Source of the DNA: Tanytarsus gracilentus
Taxonomy: Eukaryota > Arthropoda > Insecta > Diptera > Chironomidae
Direction of reading: 5' to 3'
Assembly: GCA_038502055.1 (NCBI GenBank)
Contig: JAXRKN010000036.1
Coordinates: 2,418,001-2,482,000 of the forward strand
DNA: 64,000 bases
Shown here: piece by piece, positions 10,701-22,757 of the stretch
How positions within the stretch are numbered: position 1 is the stretch's first letter
Layout of the letters: each line of letters starts with the position of its first letter
Notes under the pieces: generated by a model
What the model was told of the DNA's origin: nothing
Database searches by the model: none
The model's input: only the letters and a program-made list of their open reading frames with translations
Position numbers and translations under genes: made by a program

Positions 10701-11080
10701 GTGTATCGACACTGAGCAATTGAGGTGCAATGAAAATATCGCGCGGCAACAAAAAAATTGCAACAAATTCACGCATGACGTCACTCACGTTTTGAGAACA
10801 TTTTTTGAACTGAATACGAGACGTCTCTGAAGGATATTTCGATGGGATCGCAAGGCGGCAAGTTGTGGAATGCTGCTTGCACAGTCGGCTGTTCACACTC
10901 TAAAGCGACAGCGTCCGTTGAACTCTTTACTGCATCCGATGGTGTCGTCGCCATGTTTTCCGTCTGAATCTGAACATGACGATTATTGATGGTGGTATTG
11001 TCAGGCTTTACAATGCCATTCGATAAAGCCAAAACCGCTATTGTGTTCATATTCGATTCCTGCTCGATTAAAATGTCCAT
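4716..11080 (-). CDS. ABCG-subfamily half-transporter (ABCG1/4-like)
   Basis: Thirteen exons in my model: 11080-10789, 9727-9662, 9595-9581, 9509-9420, 9140-9004, 7608-7463, 7317-7079, 7018-6614, 6381-6217, 6116-6025, 5185-5149, 5088-4926 and 4857-4716. They total 1989 nt, or 662 residues, the usual length of the family. Landmarks: Walker A GPSGAGKST, Q-loop YITQDDRLQ, signature LSGGQKKRLSVALELI, Walker B VLWLDEPTTGLDS, H-loop TIHQPSAKLFE, ASGEYG linker, then a six-helix membrane domain (TLTHLRIAMNVLVAFMLGWLYIG through FYLDIIILVFNLFVLRVAAYYLL) and an extracellular loop with several cysteines. ATP-driven lipid/sterol export is known for ABCG1-type relatives; half-transporters work as dimers. 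The start is ATG 11080; the frame is open further upstream but without an ATG. Exon 3 is only 15 nt. Confidence 0.9.
7375..7441 (-). repeat. Hairpin in an ABCG intron (possible small-RNA precursor)
   Basis: CATTTGAGATTTTAA at 7379-7393 is perfectly complementary to TTAAAATCTCAAATG at 7422-7436. Extending by GAAG on both sides gives a stem of about 20 bp, with one G-U pair in the transcribed (minus) sense, and a loop of about 28 nt. It lies within the 145-nt intron 7462-7318, starting about 20 nt from the donor. No expression evidence. Confidence 0.45.
9721..9811 (-). repeat. Tandem duplication of the exon-2 acceptor region in the ABCG gene
   Basis: TTTGCGTTCTGT followed by AAAA, GTCATTAAA and a T-rich tail occurs twice, 50 bp apart (9720-9763 and 9770-9811). 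On the minus strand each copy supplies a CAG acceptor followed by AACGCAARGAAA. The downstream copy (exon start 9727) continues the transporter frame. Use of the upstream copy (exon start 9777) would read five codons and stop at TAA. Confidence 0.6.
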
Positions 11081-11426
11081 AATTATTTTTTTATGACACT
11101 GATCACACGCGTAATTATCACGATTTTTTTCACCTCCCAATGGGATTAAAACTTTTCGATCCTGACTGCTTGCAAGTCGACTTACTAATGAATTTTTATT
11201 CTCAAAAAAAACTATTCGCGCTCACTAAACAACAATACGATGATGCTGCATATAGTCAAATCTTTTATTATTCTCATATATAAGAAATTAATAGTTTTTT
11301 TACACACAATCAACCCAATCAGTTGCTCGCTCAAAAGCTGAAATGCCTTTGTGCCGATTACTCGCAGTTCGATTTAATGCTGAACTTCTTTTTTTATTTA
11401 CAGTAAAGAACTTCGTGCGCTTGATG

Positions 11427-11538
11427 AGGGATGGAACACAAAAGTGTTTGATAGAAAACTGTAGAAATTTGAAAATTTAACGGTTTTAAAATTTTTAATT
11501 TCAAAATTATTATCCTAAACAATTAGTGTCCCATCCCT
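11427..11538. mobile_element. MITE-like element, about 112 bp
   Basis: AGGGATGGAACAC at 11427-11439 and GTGTCCCATCCCT at 11526-11538 are inverted repeats matching at 12 of 13 positions, with weaker similarity for about another ten bases inwards. The interior is AT-rich and non-coding. The sequence AAGGATGGGACACT at 40349-40362 looks like one end of a related copy. No clear target duplication was seen. Confidence 0.5.
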
Positions 11539-12597
11539 GTTCATTCGCTTCTAAATACATTGAAAAAATTCATTCTTACAAATTGCCGATCGTTTTTCTT
11601 ATCAGCGACTAAGCTCAAGTTCTTTTACACTAAAGGTGGTGTCAATTTTCCATTGTTTCACTTTTTTCTGCGTGATAAGACTTGAAACGCGTTTATGTGT
11701 GTCGCGCATAAAATTGTTTTCAATTTTTTCTGTTGTCGTCAAGATATCAAGGAATTAATGCTAAGCCATCTTAGACATAAAATGTAATGGGTTCAAACTG
11801 CAGCAGCACTTTCGTCATCGCACACATTCATGATTTGCGATAAAAAAATTGTTTCATCTCCAGTTTTTTGTGTATGCGTCTGCTCCGAATTCAATGTCAA
11901 TCGGTCATTAAACTTGAATGTGAGAAAAAATGCAAGTGAGTATTTGAGTGACAAATGGAGTTATTGATAAACTTTAAACATGCACTTCTGTTTACTTTTC
12001 GTCTGACAAATGGAAGAAACTTTTCAACGCAATCGATGACACGACTCGTCGATTATCAGAAAAACCTTGAATTATAACCGGTTGATGATGAAGAAGATAA
12101 CAACCAACCAACAGATGATCAAACATGTTTGTTAAAGAACTTTTAAATTTATTGAAAAGTTTCAACTTTAAATATCTTTAAAGTATTTTAATAACATTCA
12201 GTTTATCAAAAAAATGTTCGTTATATTTTTATGTCACAGTGAACAGCATGATTGGATTCGCTAAATATAATTTCTTGCTTTTGCATCATATCAGTCGGAT
12301 ATGTTTAAAAATGTGATAACATAATTTTTTATCTTAATTGGATATAAATTTTCTGTTGTGAAGGTGGAAAATTATTTAACAACACATTTTGCGCAATTTA
12401 TTACCCATGCCATGAGTTAAAAATAATTTTTAAATATTACTAAGATCAATATTTTTTAAGTCGTGAATTGCAAATGACAATAACCGAAGCAGGAAGAGAA
12501 ATGAAAATAATAATAAGAAGAAAATATTAAATAGAGAGTGAGGGATTCCAATTTGATTAAAGTTGAATTTTGTAATAAGGTTAAAATTTTTATTTTC

Positions 12598-12648
12598 AAA
12601 AAAAAAAATAAAATTTAAAAAAAAAAAAATAAAAAATAATAAAAATAA

Positions 12649-12689
<41 letters not shown>

Positions 12690-12851
12690 TTATTTTTAAA
12701 AAAATGTTTGATTTCTAGTCGCTTCTTCTTTTTTTTTCTTTATTTTTTTTTTTTAAATTATTCAAAATTTTTTTTTTAAAAAATTTTTTTTTTTTAAAAA
12801 AAAAAAAATTTAAATTTGCACATACATTTTTTTTTTTTTTTTTTTTTTTTT
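12598..12851. repeat. Poly(A)/poly(T) low-complexity tract
   Basis: Nearly uninterrupted A-runs (about 12598-12690) followed by T-rich and then T-only stretches (to 12851). The halves could pair, and the exact length is likely to be polymorphic or assembly-sensitive. Confidence 0.9.
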
Positions 12852-15800
12852 ATGTGTACTTTTGTTTTGATAGTTTAAAGTTTTTGTTTTCAAAAATAGG
12901 TCATTATATTTGATTCTTGTGACAAAAATAAAAACAGGCTGACCAGAAAATATTTTAAGAAATTTTTTTCAATCCAAAAATTTAAAAACAAAAAAAATAA
13001 AATTTTTGAAATTTTTTTTAATCTTTCAAAATTTTAAACTTTGACCAGTTGATCAGTTTTTTATTTAAGTTTTGTCCTATTAGAAATATTTTTCATCTTT
13101 TTTTTAAATAAAATATTGATTTTAATTTATTTACACAATTAAATTTGCATCAAACAAAAAATATCTAAACTTATAACTGCGCAAAGCTACTCACAGCACA
13201 TCGAGAACCTTGAAATTTTTTCGTTGCGAACTCTTCAATTAGTGTCTACAATGTATGTGAATAAAAATCAGTGAATAGCCGCCCAAAAAGTTTATAGAAT
13301 TGAAAGCGCAAACTTTAATCTTTAACTATCTAAAATCAAACCGGAATTGCAAATAAAAGTTTATTGTTCTCTCGCATTCAAATTTTGCCATCATTTAAAT
13401 CCACATTATCTCCGGTTCCCTGCCATTCGACCGAGAGAAAATTAAAAATCAATTTATTGAATTTTTGTAAAGATAAGACAATTTTTTTTCGTAGACTAAG
13501 TGTGAGGAGGTCAACGGTAATTGAATTGAATAATTCTCTCACAAATAATCGAACATAAAATATATAATTTTAATTGACTCGATGACGCACACAGATTATC
13601 GATGACAGTGCGAAGTTCATTCATTACGATAGGATCATGATCTTTTGCCACTTGCTTCATGTTTTGATTTATTTTAAAACTGAAAAAATATTAAATACAA
13701 ATTTGAGTATGACTTGCATGAACTTCCCACACAAAAAACTAATGCACAAACTTCATTTTTTATTCAGGTCAATGGGATGAAATGTAAATTTTCTATTCAG
13801 TGATAATTAAATCATTAAACTCGCAACAATGTTTCTGGCATCAAATAATTTGAAATTTGATCTTTTGAAACGAATTTATTTACCAAAATGCCCATGAAAA
13901 AGTTTGTCCATGACATTTATATTGACATCTTTATTGGATCAATTGTTGACGTCTAATTAATTAATAATTTTGTAGTAGTAACATAAATCATGGAAAAATA
14001 TAATTTCACATCCGATTTATTTACGGCATCGTCGTTTGCTCTTTTTCTATTCAACTTGACAACATTTTTCGTTATCGCTTCTGATCAATAAAACTCGAAT
14101 GGTTTAATAATGAAATTACTGCAATTGGTTTATTTTATTGGATTTTCGTAGCGCGGCATTTGTCTGCCCACGCTTTATGGAAATTTGTTTTGAATGAAAC
14201 GTTAAATGGGGGGATGTTGATAGTAATAATGATTGAATGGATTGAAAAACTATTGACGGGAGTTGCTGCAATAAGTTAAGGTCATTAGAATCAATGGAAA
14301 TCAATGACGTGTGAAATTTATTCAGAAGCGATAAAAAAATTGTTTGTTTTACATAAAGTTCAATATTAAACTTGATTATTTCCATGAAATTGAATCGAAA
14401 AATTTTAAAAATTAATTTTATCCTTTTTTATTTACACAATTTTCTCATTATAAACGAGACACATTGATATCATGTCGATCGTGTGTTATTAATGAGTCAT
14501 TCAATACGCCGACGAATGGTAATCCGGGAGATTTTCATTGTACACACATTTGGATTTGTTATTAATGATAAAATGAAATTCTATTCATATTTCGATGCTT
14601 CTTCCTTTCCATTGATTTTGTTCAAATATGGATAAACATGTAATGGTCGATTGATGTGAATATTATTAATTTCCAATTTTCGCACCCACCATGAAATGAT
14701 AATTTTTGATGAGAATGAGAAAGAGCTTTGAGATATTTGGATCAAAGCTTCAAGTTCTCAACATGAGAATTCAATTTATTTTGCGAAAATATTTAATGAA
14801 TGCTGAATTTTTAAAATCCTGATACATATCAAAAAATATTTTTCACATTTTTATAACCCTTTAATGGATCTAATTACATCTCTCAATAAATCTCAAAGCA
14901 TCACTCACGTCAACAATTTTCCTCTTACAGAATTCACTCGAGTGCACTTGCTTTAATTTTCACACTTAATTTCAAAAGCTAATGATAATTAACCAGTGTG
15001 TGAATGGCTCACATCAACATCTGAAGAGGGAAAATATTTTTTTAATTCCACTCGGGATACATTGTAAAATCCAAAAACTAAAACCATTTCGAGGCTTCAA
15101 ATTTTAATGAATTTATACGCTAATTGACAGAGTTGAGTGGTGTTCGGCAACGCAAGTGCACTTAAGGCATTCACTTGCATAATTTATTACATTTGCGTGA
15201 GAATGTTTCATAGTTAGCTGAATGAAAAAGTTTCCATCGCCAAAGCTCACATTCATCAGTTTAATGGTTTGTAAGAATCAGAACAACAATCCACTTGAGT
15301 CGGGTTGATAAATTGCAAAAGTAACAGAAAGTTTTGCGTGCTTAAAAGTTATTTCAATTAATATTATTGAGCTACTCACATGTCAATTAATGTCATGTTA
15401 GAGTGTCAGATTTTATTGCTAATTGAAATGATTTACTTTAATTTTTAATTTCCACTCTCAATATTATTGATTATTTTGAGAATTAGCTAAATGTGAACAA
15501 AAAACATCTGCGAGAATTTTAATAATATTATCGCGATAATTTATGGTCAGAGCATATGGTGTTGACCATGTTAATTAGAATCGCTACAATCATTTGGTAA
15601 TTTTCAGATTTTCAGGCTTTCTTTTATGAGTATTTTGTTTCTTTAAAACTAAATTGTTCAATAAATAATAATTTTATCTAAATTGAACCTGAAATGTTTG
15701 TGCGAAACAATGTGACTGAGATTTTATAATAAATTACATTGCCAGAGGGAGTTTTGTTGAAAGTCTAAAAGTGCACACGTGCATCGACATGCTTGAACAC

Positions 15801-17187
15801 TAAATTTTTTTAGAGTTTTTAAAATAAAAAATTAGTAAATTTAAAATTATGATTTATTTAACCCTAAAATTTCTCTCATGACCCAACATTTATTTTCATT
15901 TATCTGAGATCTGAACATTCTCGAACTTTTTTTACAGAAAACGTTGACTAAAACACGACTAAATTGCCCCCTGAAGCAAACCTGACGTCATTTAATAAAT
16001 AAATTTTTACCTCAATCATGTTGTTTGCATTTAAGTTTTCTATCCATTGTCGTCTTCCTTGTTGTCATTCAAGTCATTTCTTCTTTTTTAGGACAAAACA
16101 TTTGTCAATTTATTATTTAGGATATTCGACGATGATGAGCGCAATAAAAGTTTCATAAGTTTGGTAATTCGCAGCTACACACACGTTTGTCATTTTTATT
16201 TCTTATTCAATGCACGAAGGAAACAAAAATTCGATTTCCTAGAAAAATCCATCATAGACAATTTCATAAGCAGCAAATGTTTTCACAATGAATTTTATAA
16301 AGTGAGAAAAGTGCATTCAAATTCTGACGTAAAATCTCAGCTAGATTGATCAAATGCAAAAGTGGAGCAGTGTTACATAACAGTGAGTGCTTACGTGGTT
16401 CGTGGGTGTTTGGTTTGGCAGCAGATTTAAAAAAATAAAAAACTGTTCCTAAAAGTTCAACAAAAAAAATTCGTGCCAGTTCGCTAAAAAAGTGTAAAAT
16501 TATTTTGAATTCAATTTAAAATTTAAACTTTTAAGACATGTTATGAGAGTTGAATTAATCGATTATGCAATAAAATGTATTTGCGTTTTTTAAAAACATC
16601 TCAATATGTTACATAATTTTTAATAATTGCAAAAGAGTTTTCTGGTCGTGGCAATTTCAATTAAATTTTCGGTTATAAATTAATTTGAATCTGGTTTGAA
16701 TCTGGCATTAAAATTTAATGAAATTATTTAACAAATTTCAGGAACAAAATAATTTGAATAATTCATCAAAATCCAGCATGTCGACATTTATCGATGTCAA
16801 ATGAGCGAAAAATTATGTCAAATATTTGTTCCCCATTTCAAAAACCGCAAGTCATGATGAATAACCGATAATTTCTAGTGCAAACAATCGAACGACATTG
16901 AAAGCTCATCATCGGCAACTGCTGCTTTACCTACTTCCTCTTTTCTCTCTCTCCCTCAGCATGGATCATGATTGTTAATTATTTTTTCGGCATAGAAAAT
17001 TTTGTTCATCCTGTGAGCAGTGTAGCTGAGAGATGTTTGTGCAACCACGTTTTGTGGCTCGCATTCGGCAGAGGAAACAAAAGTAAGCAGCGGAATTTTG
17101 GATGTGAACATTTTGCCTTGTTGCGCATGTTCAACAACAAATTGTTGCTCTTAATACGAGCATTATGGCCACGAAGATAGAATGTGG

Positions 17188-17233
17188 CATAAATACTATA
17201 AGAACACGACTCACTTCGCTCACTTTATCAGTT
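17188..17233 (+). promoter_or_regulatory. Candidate Dh31 core promoter (TATA plus initiator)
   Basis: TATAAG at 17197-17202 (with CATAAATA just before it) lies 31-33 nt upstream of TCAGTT at 17228-17233, an arthropod initiator match whose A (17230) would be +1. The downstream transcript is free of ATG for 223 nt up to a consensus splice donor. Assignment to Dh31 rests on it being the next plus-strand gene. Confidence 0.5.
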
Positions 17234-17452
17234 GTGCTTGAGCCAAGTTGGAGGCTATAACAGGACTAAAGAGTTAAATAAAAAGTGAAAAATTTAGATT
17301 TGAAGAGAGAAAAAAATTAAATTATTTTTTTGTGGAAATTTTAAAATTAAAATTAATTTTTAGAAGAAAAAGTGCTGAGCATTTTTTTCTCACGAGAATA
17401 AAAATTGAAAAAGGCTTTTTTTGTGAACGAGTGAATTTAAAAGCGGCAACAC
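17230..17452 (+). other. Candidate 5' non-coding first exon of Dh31
   Basis: From the initiator A at 17230 to the donor AC|GTAAGT at 17452/17453 there is no ATG at all, although about four would be expected in 223 nt of this composition. The first coding exon of Dh31 is preceded by a good acceptor (pyrimidine tract then CAACAG, ending 22755), so the implied intron is 17453-22755. Inferred, not demonstrated. Confidence 0.45.
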
Positions 17453-18358
17453 GTAAGTACATCTGATGCAAGTGTTAAATTGCAATTTTTTCCTTCTATC
17501 TCGAGGGAAATTTCACATAATGCACTCGGAAGCTTTTTTTGCTCAATGCGAAAACGATTTAATTAATGACATTAATTTCCACTCGCAAACTTGCAATGAC
17601 CATGCGATAGGGAAGCTCAATGTGTTCTGCTGCCACATTTTAATGGCTCATAATTTACTTTGTTATAAATCCAGTGCTCAGTGAAACTTTTAAATGTGCG
17701 ATCTTCACAAGAATCACAATCGACATTCCTTTAAGCTCTTCCTCGATGTTTACTCTTTGGGTTTTCTGTTTTTCTTTCTAAGACAATAATTACGATGATG
17801 AGCTGCTGAGTTACTTAGCTTTGTTTAATGTGAAAGTTGAGCTTGATGAAGTTTTTTAATTTTTTAATTAAAAATATTAAATTTCACTTCGGTTTGAAGT
17901 GGATTTTTTTATATGATAAAGGAATTATTCTTCAAGTTCGACGATGTTCAACGAGAGAATCGCAAACTTTGCTAAGGGGATTTTTAAAAGCCTGTTGGGA
18001 GACAATTTCTTTTGTGAAAAGTATTTTATTGAGTGCTCGAAGAATTTTTCTTGACAAGAGGTGAAAATTAAATTTTATCTGCAAATATTTGAAGAAAATT
18101 AAATAATTTTTCTTTTTTTAAAAATTGGTTTAGAATAAAATATTTTTTAAAAAATTGAAACCCTTACAAAAAAAATTATAAGAAAATTGTCTTTTGATAT
18201 CGAGTAAATAAAATGAAAGTCAAACATCTAAGTTTCAATTTTCAATAGTCAACTAAAATACAAACTCGAGATTTCTTCTTAATTTAAATAATGTAAAATT
18301 TATTTTCTCATAATAATTGTTGACAGAAAAGTTTCAACTTTTTTCAAATCCATCTCAG

Positions 18359-18616
18359 GAAATTTGTGAATTATGCGGAAAACATTTTTCCGACATTGAT
18401 GTCAAAAATTTTTGTACATCATGCATATTTTATTATTTGTTTGTTTTTAATGGCGATGAACCTGCAGAAATTTCATTAAATATGGTTAAGAAAACTGAAT
18501 TAAATTTTGAGAAAAATTGCAATAAAAATCCTCAAGAACATTTTTCTAAACATTTATTCACAATTTTGTGTTTTAAAATCTGTTACATAATTTTATCAAA
18601 AAATAAACAATTGTAA
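18359..18616 (+). CDS. Doubtful small exon with paired CxxC motifs
   Basis: After a plausible acceptor (TCCATCTCAG ending 18358), 85 codons are open to a TAA at 18616. They contain C-x2-C-x12-C-x2-C (ICELCGKHFSD ... FCTSC), a spacing suited to zinc binding, then a hydrophobic run and a Lys/Asn-rich tail. No start codon or upstream exon could be tied to it. The length is not beyond chance for this window, so it is reported only because of the paired cysteines. Confidence 0.15.
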   Translation, partial: EICELCGKHFSDIDVKNFCTSCIFYYLFVFNGDEPAEISLNMVKKTELNFEKNCNKNPQEHFSKHLFTILCFKICYIILSKNKQL

Positions 18617-21600
18617 CATAAAATAATCATAAAAATTACGCAAAATTCCATAAAAGCACTCAAATAAATTTAAGCATCTAAAAAAATGTAATTTAACGAC
18701 TCAAATTTTTAACATAAAAATATTTTTCACCATTAATTTTCTTCAAAATTTACGTTCATCAGAAAAATCTGCATTCACCCATAAAGCAAAAGCAACTTTT
18801 TATGTCGCCTAACTAATTAATTTTTAAAATCCCATTTCATGTTGGCTCATCTACTTCATCCTACCTACTGTTTTCGTCATTATGGCTTTCTCTTGTTCTT
18901 TCCTACGTAAGCGACAGCAATTTTTTTGTGCAAGTAAAATTTATGAGTCGCCATCGTTTTACCACTACGTGGTGTGAGCTTTCATGGCGAGAGAGTTATA
19001 CAAAATACTGGAAGTTAATTCTACATCCATTCATGTCAAAGTTTTTTATGTTGTTAAATGCCTGCGGGAATTTTTGCAAGTGTTAATTATAAGCATTGAA
19101 GTTAATTAACGATTGAGAAATAATTTTTTTTTAAAAAAATGCAATTTTTCTGAGAATATCCTTTTTTACTTACAAAGGTGTTACAATTTTAAATATTGAT
19201 GTTGCATTAATTTTTCGAATGTTTATGCATGAGAATGCCTAAGAAAATGGCAGTTGAAGTGATGCTTCTTGACAAATTCCATTATGCTGAATGTCAAGTA
19301 TTGATGTTTCCACCTCGATAGAAACTTTCTCTACTCGTCATGTTTATTCATCACGGATGAAATCATTTGCCCTTTTCTCATTCATACTCAAAAGTAACTT
19401 TTTCACCTTGTCGAATTGTGAGAAACAAGCAAGGAAAACTTTCTTGACTATTTTTCTAAGATATTTTTGCTGACAATGTTTTGGTTCCAATTTCATTAAA
19501 CTTTTTCAAAAGCTGCACGTTTCATGTAAGCAATGTCTGGATGTCAGTTCCATTTATTTTCAACTCTAGTTGAGTTCCTGTTGAGGAATGAAAAAAATGT
19601 TAGGGGAATTTACTGCGTACATAAGACAGCTTTTAGGCTGCGATCATAAAATATGCGAATGTAAAATGAGAAAATTTAAATTTTGCATTAACTGTCATCT
19701 TATGAGAATTAGACTTCAATGAAATTTTACATTTCATTTTTGTGTTTATGGATTGAAATACAAAATATAAAATTTGTGATGGAAATTTTATTTCGCTTTT
19801 CCAAGTGAACGCACCAAAATTTTATTTTTTTAAGCTTTTAAAAAAAATATTCAAAAAAGTTTTAGAAATTCACTTTGCAGGAAATTTTAATGGTTTAAAG
19901 GCAGATCAACGACAAATTCTAATTAATTTAGACAGATAATGTCGAAAAAAATGCTAATAAAATTTTACATTATCCGTAAAAATTCCTTTCACGAAAAATT
20001 AACAATTGAAATTTATTTTCTTTTGTTGAAATAATTCTCAGACAAAAAGTGAAAGTGAGAGATGCTGAAATTCCAGCATTAAATTATTTATTATACAATT
20101 CTTGCCGGATAGGAAAATTCGCACTAGATTTACAAGCGTTTAAATTACTTACAGATTAAATTTATTTTCACCTTCTTTTGCAATCTAAAATTAAATTATA
20201 AAAACGTAAGCTCATATTGAAAAATTTGAAGATTTCTGGTAAAGCATGATATCGAACAAGGTTACTCAATTAAGGTACTTACATACACATGAGAAAGTAT
20301 TGCTTACATTGGATTTAAAAACGCTCATCCGTGTAAAAAAGATTTTTTTCTTAATTTAATAGAAATGATACGAAGCAATTTTAAAATGCTAATTTTTTTT
20401 ATCATCAAATTAATCTCGATTCATAATTTTTTATAGCTCTAAAATTTCCCACGTAAGCAATAAAAATTCAACTCTAACTTTTTTACCTTCCTTAAAAATA
20501 AAAAGAAGCTCCAAAATAAAATGCCACAAGCAACGCGTGCTTGACTAATAAGACATTAAATATGACAAGCTCTAAATCTTTTTAAGCCTTTTATTTTCGT
20601 CTCACCGCATCCCTTCTGAAAGGAACCTTTCTTAATTGTTAATCCACAGGAAATTGCATTTTTTTTCTCGCGTCTTAAAATTTTTTAAGACCAAGTAAAA
20701 CTTTCAAACGAATCATGAACTTTTTTTTCGTTATACCGTTGAGCGATTAAATATTTATGAGATTTACATTCACTTCCGTGGTGAAAGAAGCAACATTGTA
20801 TAACAAAAATGTGATGCAAAGACCAAAAGCACGTTTGTCAAAGAAATCTATGAAAGAGAAAAGTTGAAATTTGTCTTCAGTATCAGATGGCAAGGTTGAT
20901 TAAAAATTTAAGATGTAATTAAAGATGATTTTCCGAATTTTCGTTAATGGAAAATCTATTTGATTTCCGTGAGAGGCGTGGTAATTACGAATTTCATGTA
21001 ATTTTAGTAATTAATGATAATTAAATGTTTTTTCGAGCTTTATTTTTGTCATTTTATAGAAAGAAAGACGATCATGATAATTTTTTAGTTTTAAAAAGCT
21101 TTTAGAGCTTTTTAACTTTTTTAAAAATAATTAAACGAATCTATAATTTTTAAAACAAATTATCTACATAAGAAAACTTTTTATTCGTCGATAAATGTAA
21201 TATTTTAAGATCCATCATGATAATTTAATTTTCCATCATGCTTGACGATAAAAAAATGCTAGTAATTGTAATAAAATTCCACACTAATAAATTTGTTCTA
21301 AGATAAATTTTAGATCCTAAATAAATGTTCAAGACATTTTTATGGTTCTATCACTCAAAAAAGGGCTAAACTCGTTAAGCACAAAAAAAAGCTTTTAAGC
21401 TATCTTCAATGAATTTATTAGAAAATATACAACAGGTATTTTGAACCCTAAATTTTTTCGGCAGTCTTTTATCAATAAATTTTTGACATTTCCACATCCG
21501 ACATTTCTTATCAAAAAAGTAATAATTTGAATAATTGCGCTCATTACAGTTGTTAGATTGCGATAACTGATATCAAAACTTGTGATAAGGTTTTGCGACA

Positions 21601-22100
21601 TCAGTGAGGCTAACAAGTGAAAAATAGTATTAATATATATATCGACCTGAGACTTGGAAGTAAAATAGTATAAAAGCAGACGAACAACATTAAATATTAA
21701 CTTTATGTATGCATGTCATGTTCAACTCATAAAGAACAAAAATATCTTGTCTGTCAATTTAAATTTACTCTTCATTTGTGGCAAGTTAGAAAATTGTAAA
21801 CTTTTATATTGCCTTCAATTTGAAATCTTATAAAAAAAATTTGAAGCTTTCAATCAAAGTTGTTCACATTTAAGTCAATTCTAATATTCGTCAAAGTAGA
21901 TTTCGAGTATTATTTTTGCCAATACGTGCGACGACAACATGTGTGCTGGGAAAATGTTGAATTCGTTGTTGAATAATTAAGTAGGTCTGAGCCAGTGCTG
22001 TTAAGACTTTTTTGGGTTTTATTTCGTGATTTAAATCCTTGAATTCTGTTTCTTGTTTTTTATTGTTGTTCAACATGATCTCAAGTGTGCGATAAAATCA

Positions 22101-22210
22101 TGACGTCACTGCATGTCCTCAGGTCAAGTAAAAGACGATAAATAAAGTCTTTAGAGATTTTTAAGTTATGATTGTTGAGAGATATTATGACAAAAAAGTT
22201 TATGACGTCA
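22101..22210. promoter_or_regulatory. Pair of CRE palindromes upstream of Dh31 coding exons
   Basis: TGACGTCA at 22101-22108 and 22203-22210, about 100 bp apart and 550-660 bp before the start codon. This is the binding palindrome of CREB/ATF bZIP factors, which act downstream of cAMP. A regulatory role here is inference. Confidence 0.4.
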
Positions 22211-22757
22211 CAAAAAACAATCTCAACATTTTTCACGAGCTAAATCAAGCAAAAAAAGCGAATTAAATTTGTAGAATTTTCACATAAATTATTAAAAAAT
22301 TTCATCATTCCTCTCGCTTGTTGCGTGAATAAAAATTGAAATAAAATTATGTCATCGTCATCATTTATTCATTAGAGCTTTCCTGACAGTACACGAGCAA
22401 TGTTGTTGAATGGATCACCGGATTAAAAAATTTCATGTTCTGTGCATTTGCACACTAAAAAATTGTGATAAATTTTAATGAGCCATTTTGCATTTGAAAT
22501 TTAGTCATGCTTTGAGTTTTAATTAATTGAATCTGCAAAATCCCCAAAAAACATTCGTTCAGATTCAAAAAGCCACAAGCGAAGCGTCAACATGGATACG
22601 AGAAAGTTTCGCTATCATAAACTACCGAAAATCTATGATTGAGTGCAGCACTATGTGAAATTGCAATTTCTCATAATCCTCGAAACTAAGCCAAAAATCG
22701 AAATTGAAATTTGAAAATTAATTTGCAATCTTCTTCACCTTTCTATTCCCAACAGAA

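Larger units (their letters stand above)
11081..17187. other. Intergenic region between ABCG transporter and Dh31 (divergent)
   Basis: About 6 kb with no coding region I can support. It must hold the transporter's promoter and any 5' non-coding exons, but I could not place them. It contains a short inverted-repeat element (11427-11538), a long A/T homopolymer tract (12598-12851) and a CRE palindrome at 15983-15990. The open frames seen here are of chance length for DNA this AT-rich. Confidence 0.5.
17453..22755 (+). other. Putative first intron of Dh31 or upstream intergenic DNA
   Basis: About 5.3 kb of AT-rich DNA with no recognisable gene. It carries two perfect CRE palindromes (22101-22108 and 22203-22210) and one weak candidate exon at 18359-18616, listed separately. 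Otherwise I see nothing specific. Confidence 0.45.

Noticed and set aside
11081..11140. Extension of the ABC transporter start to 11140
   Set aside because: The codon there is TTG, not ATG; the first in-frame ATG is at 11080.
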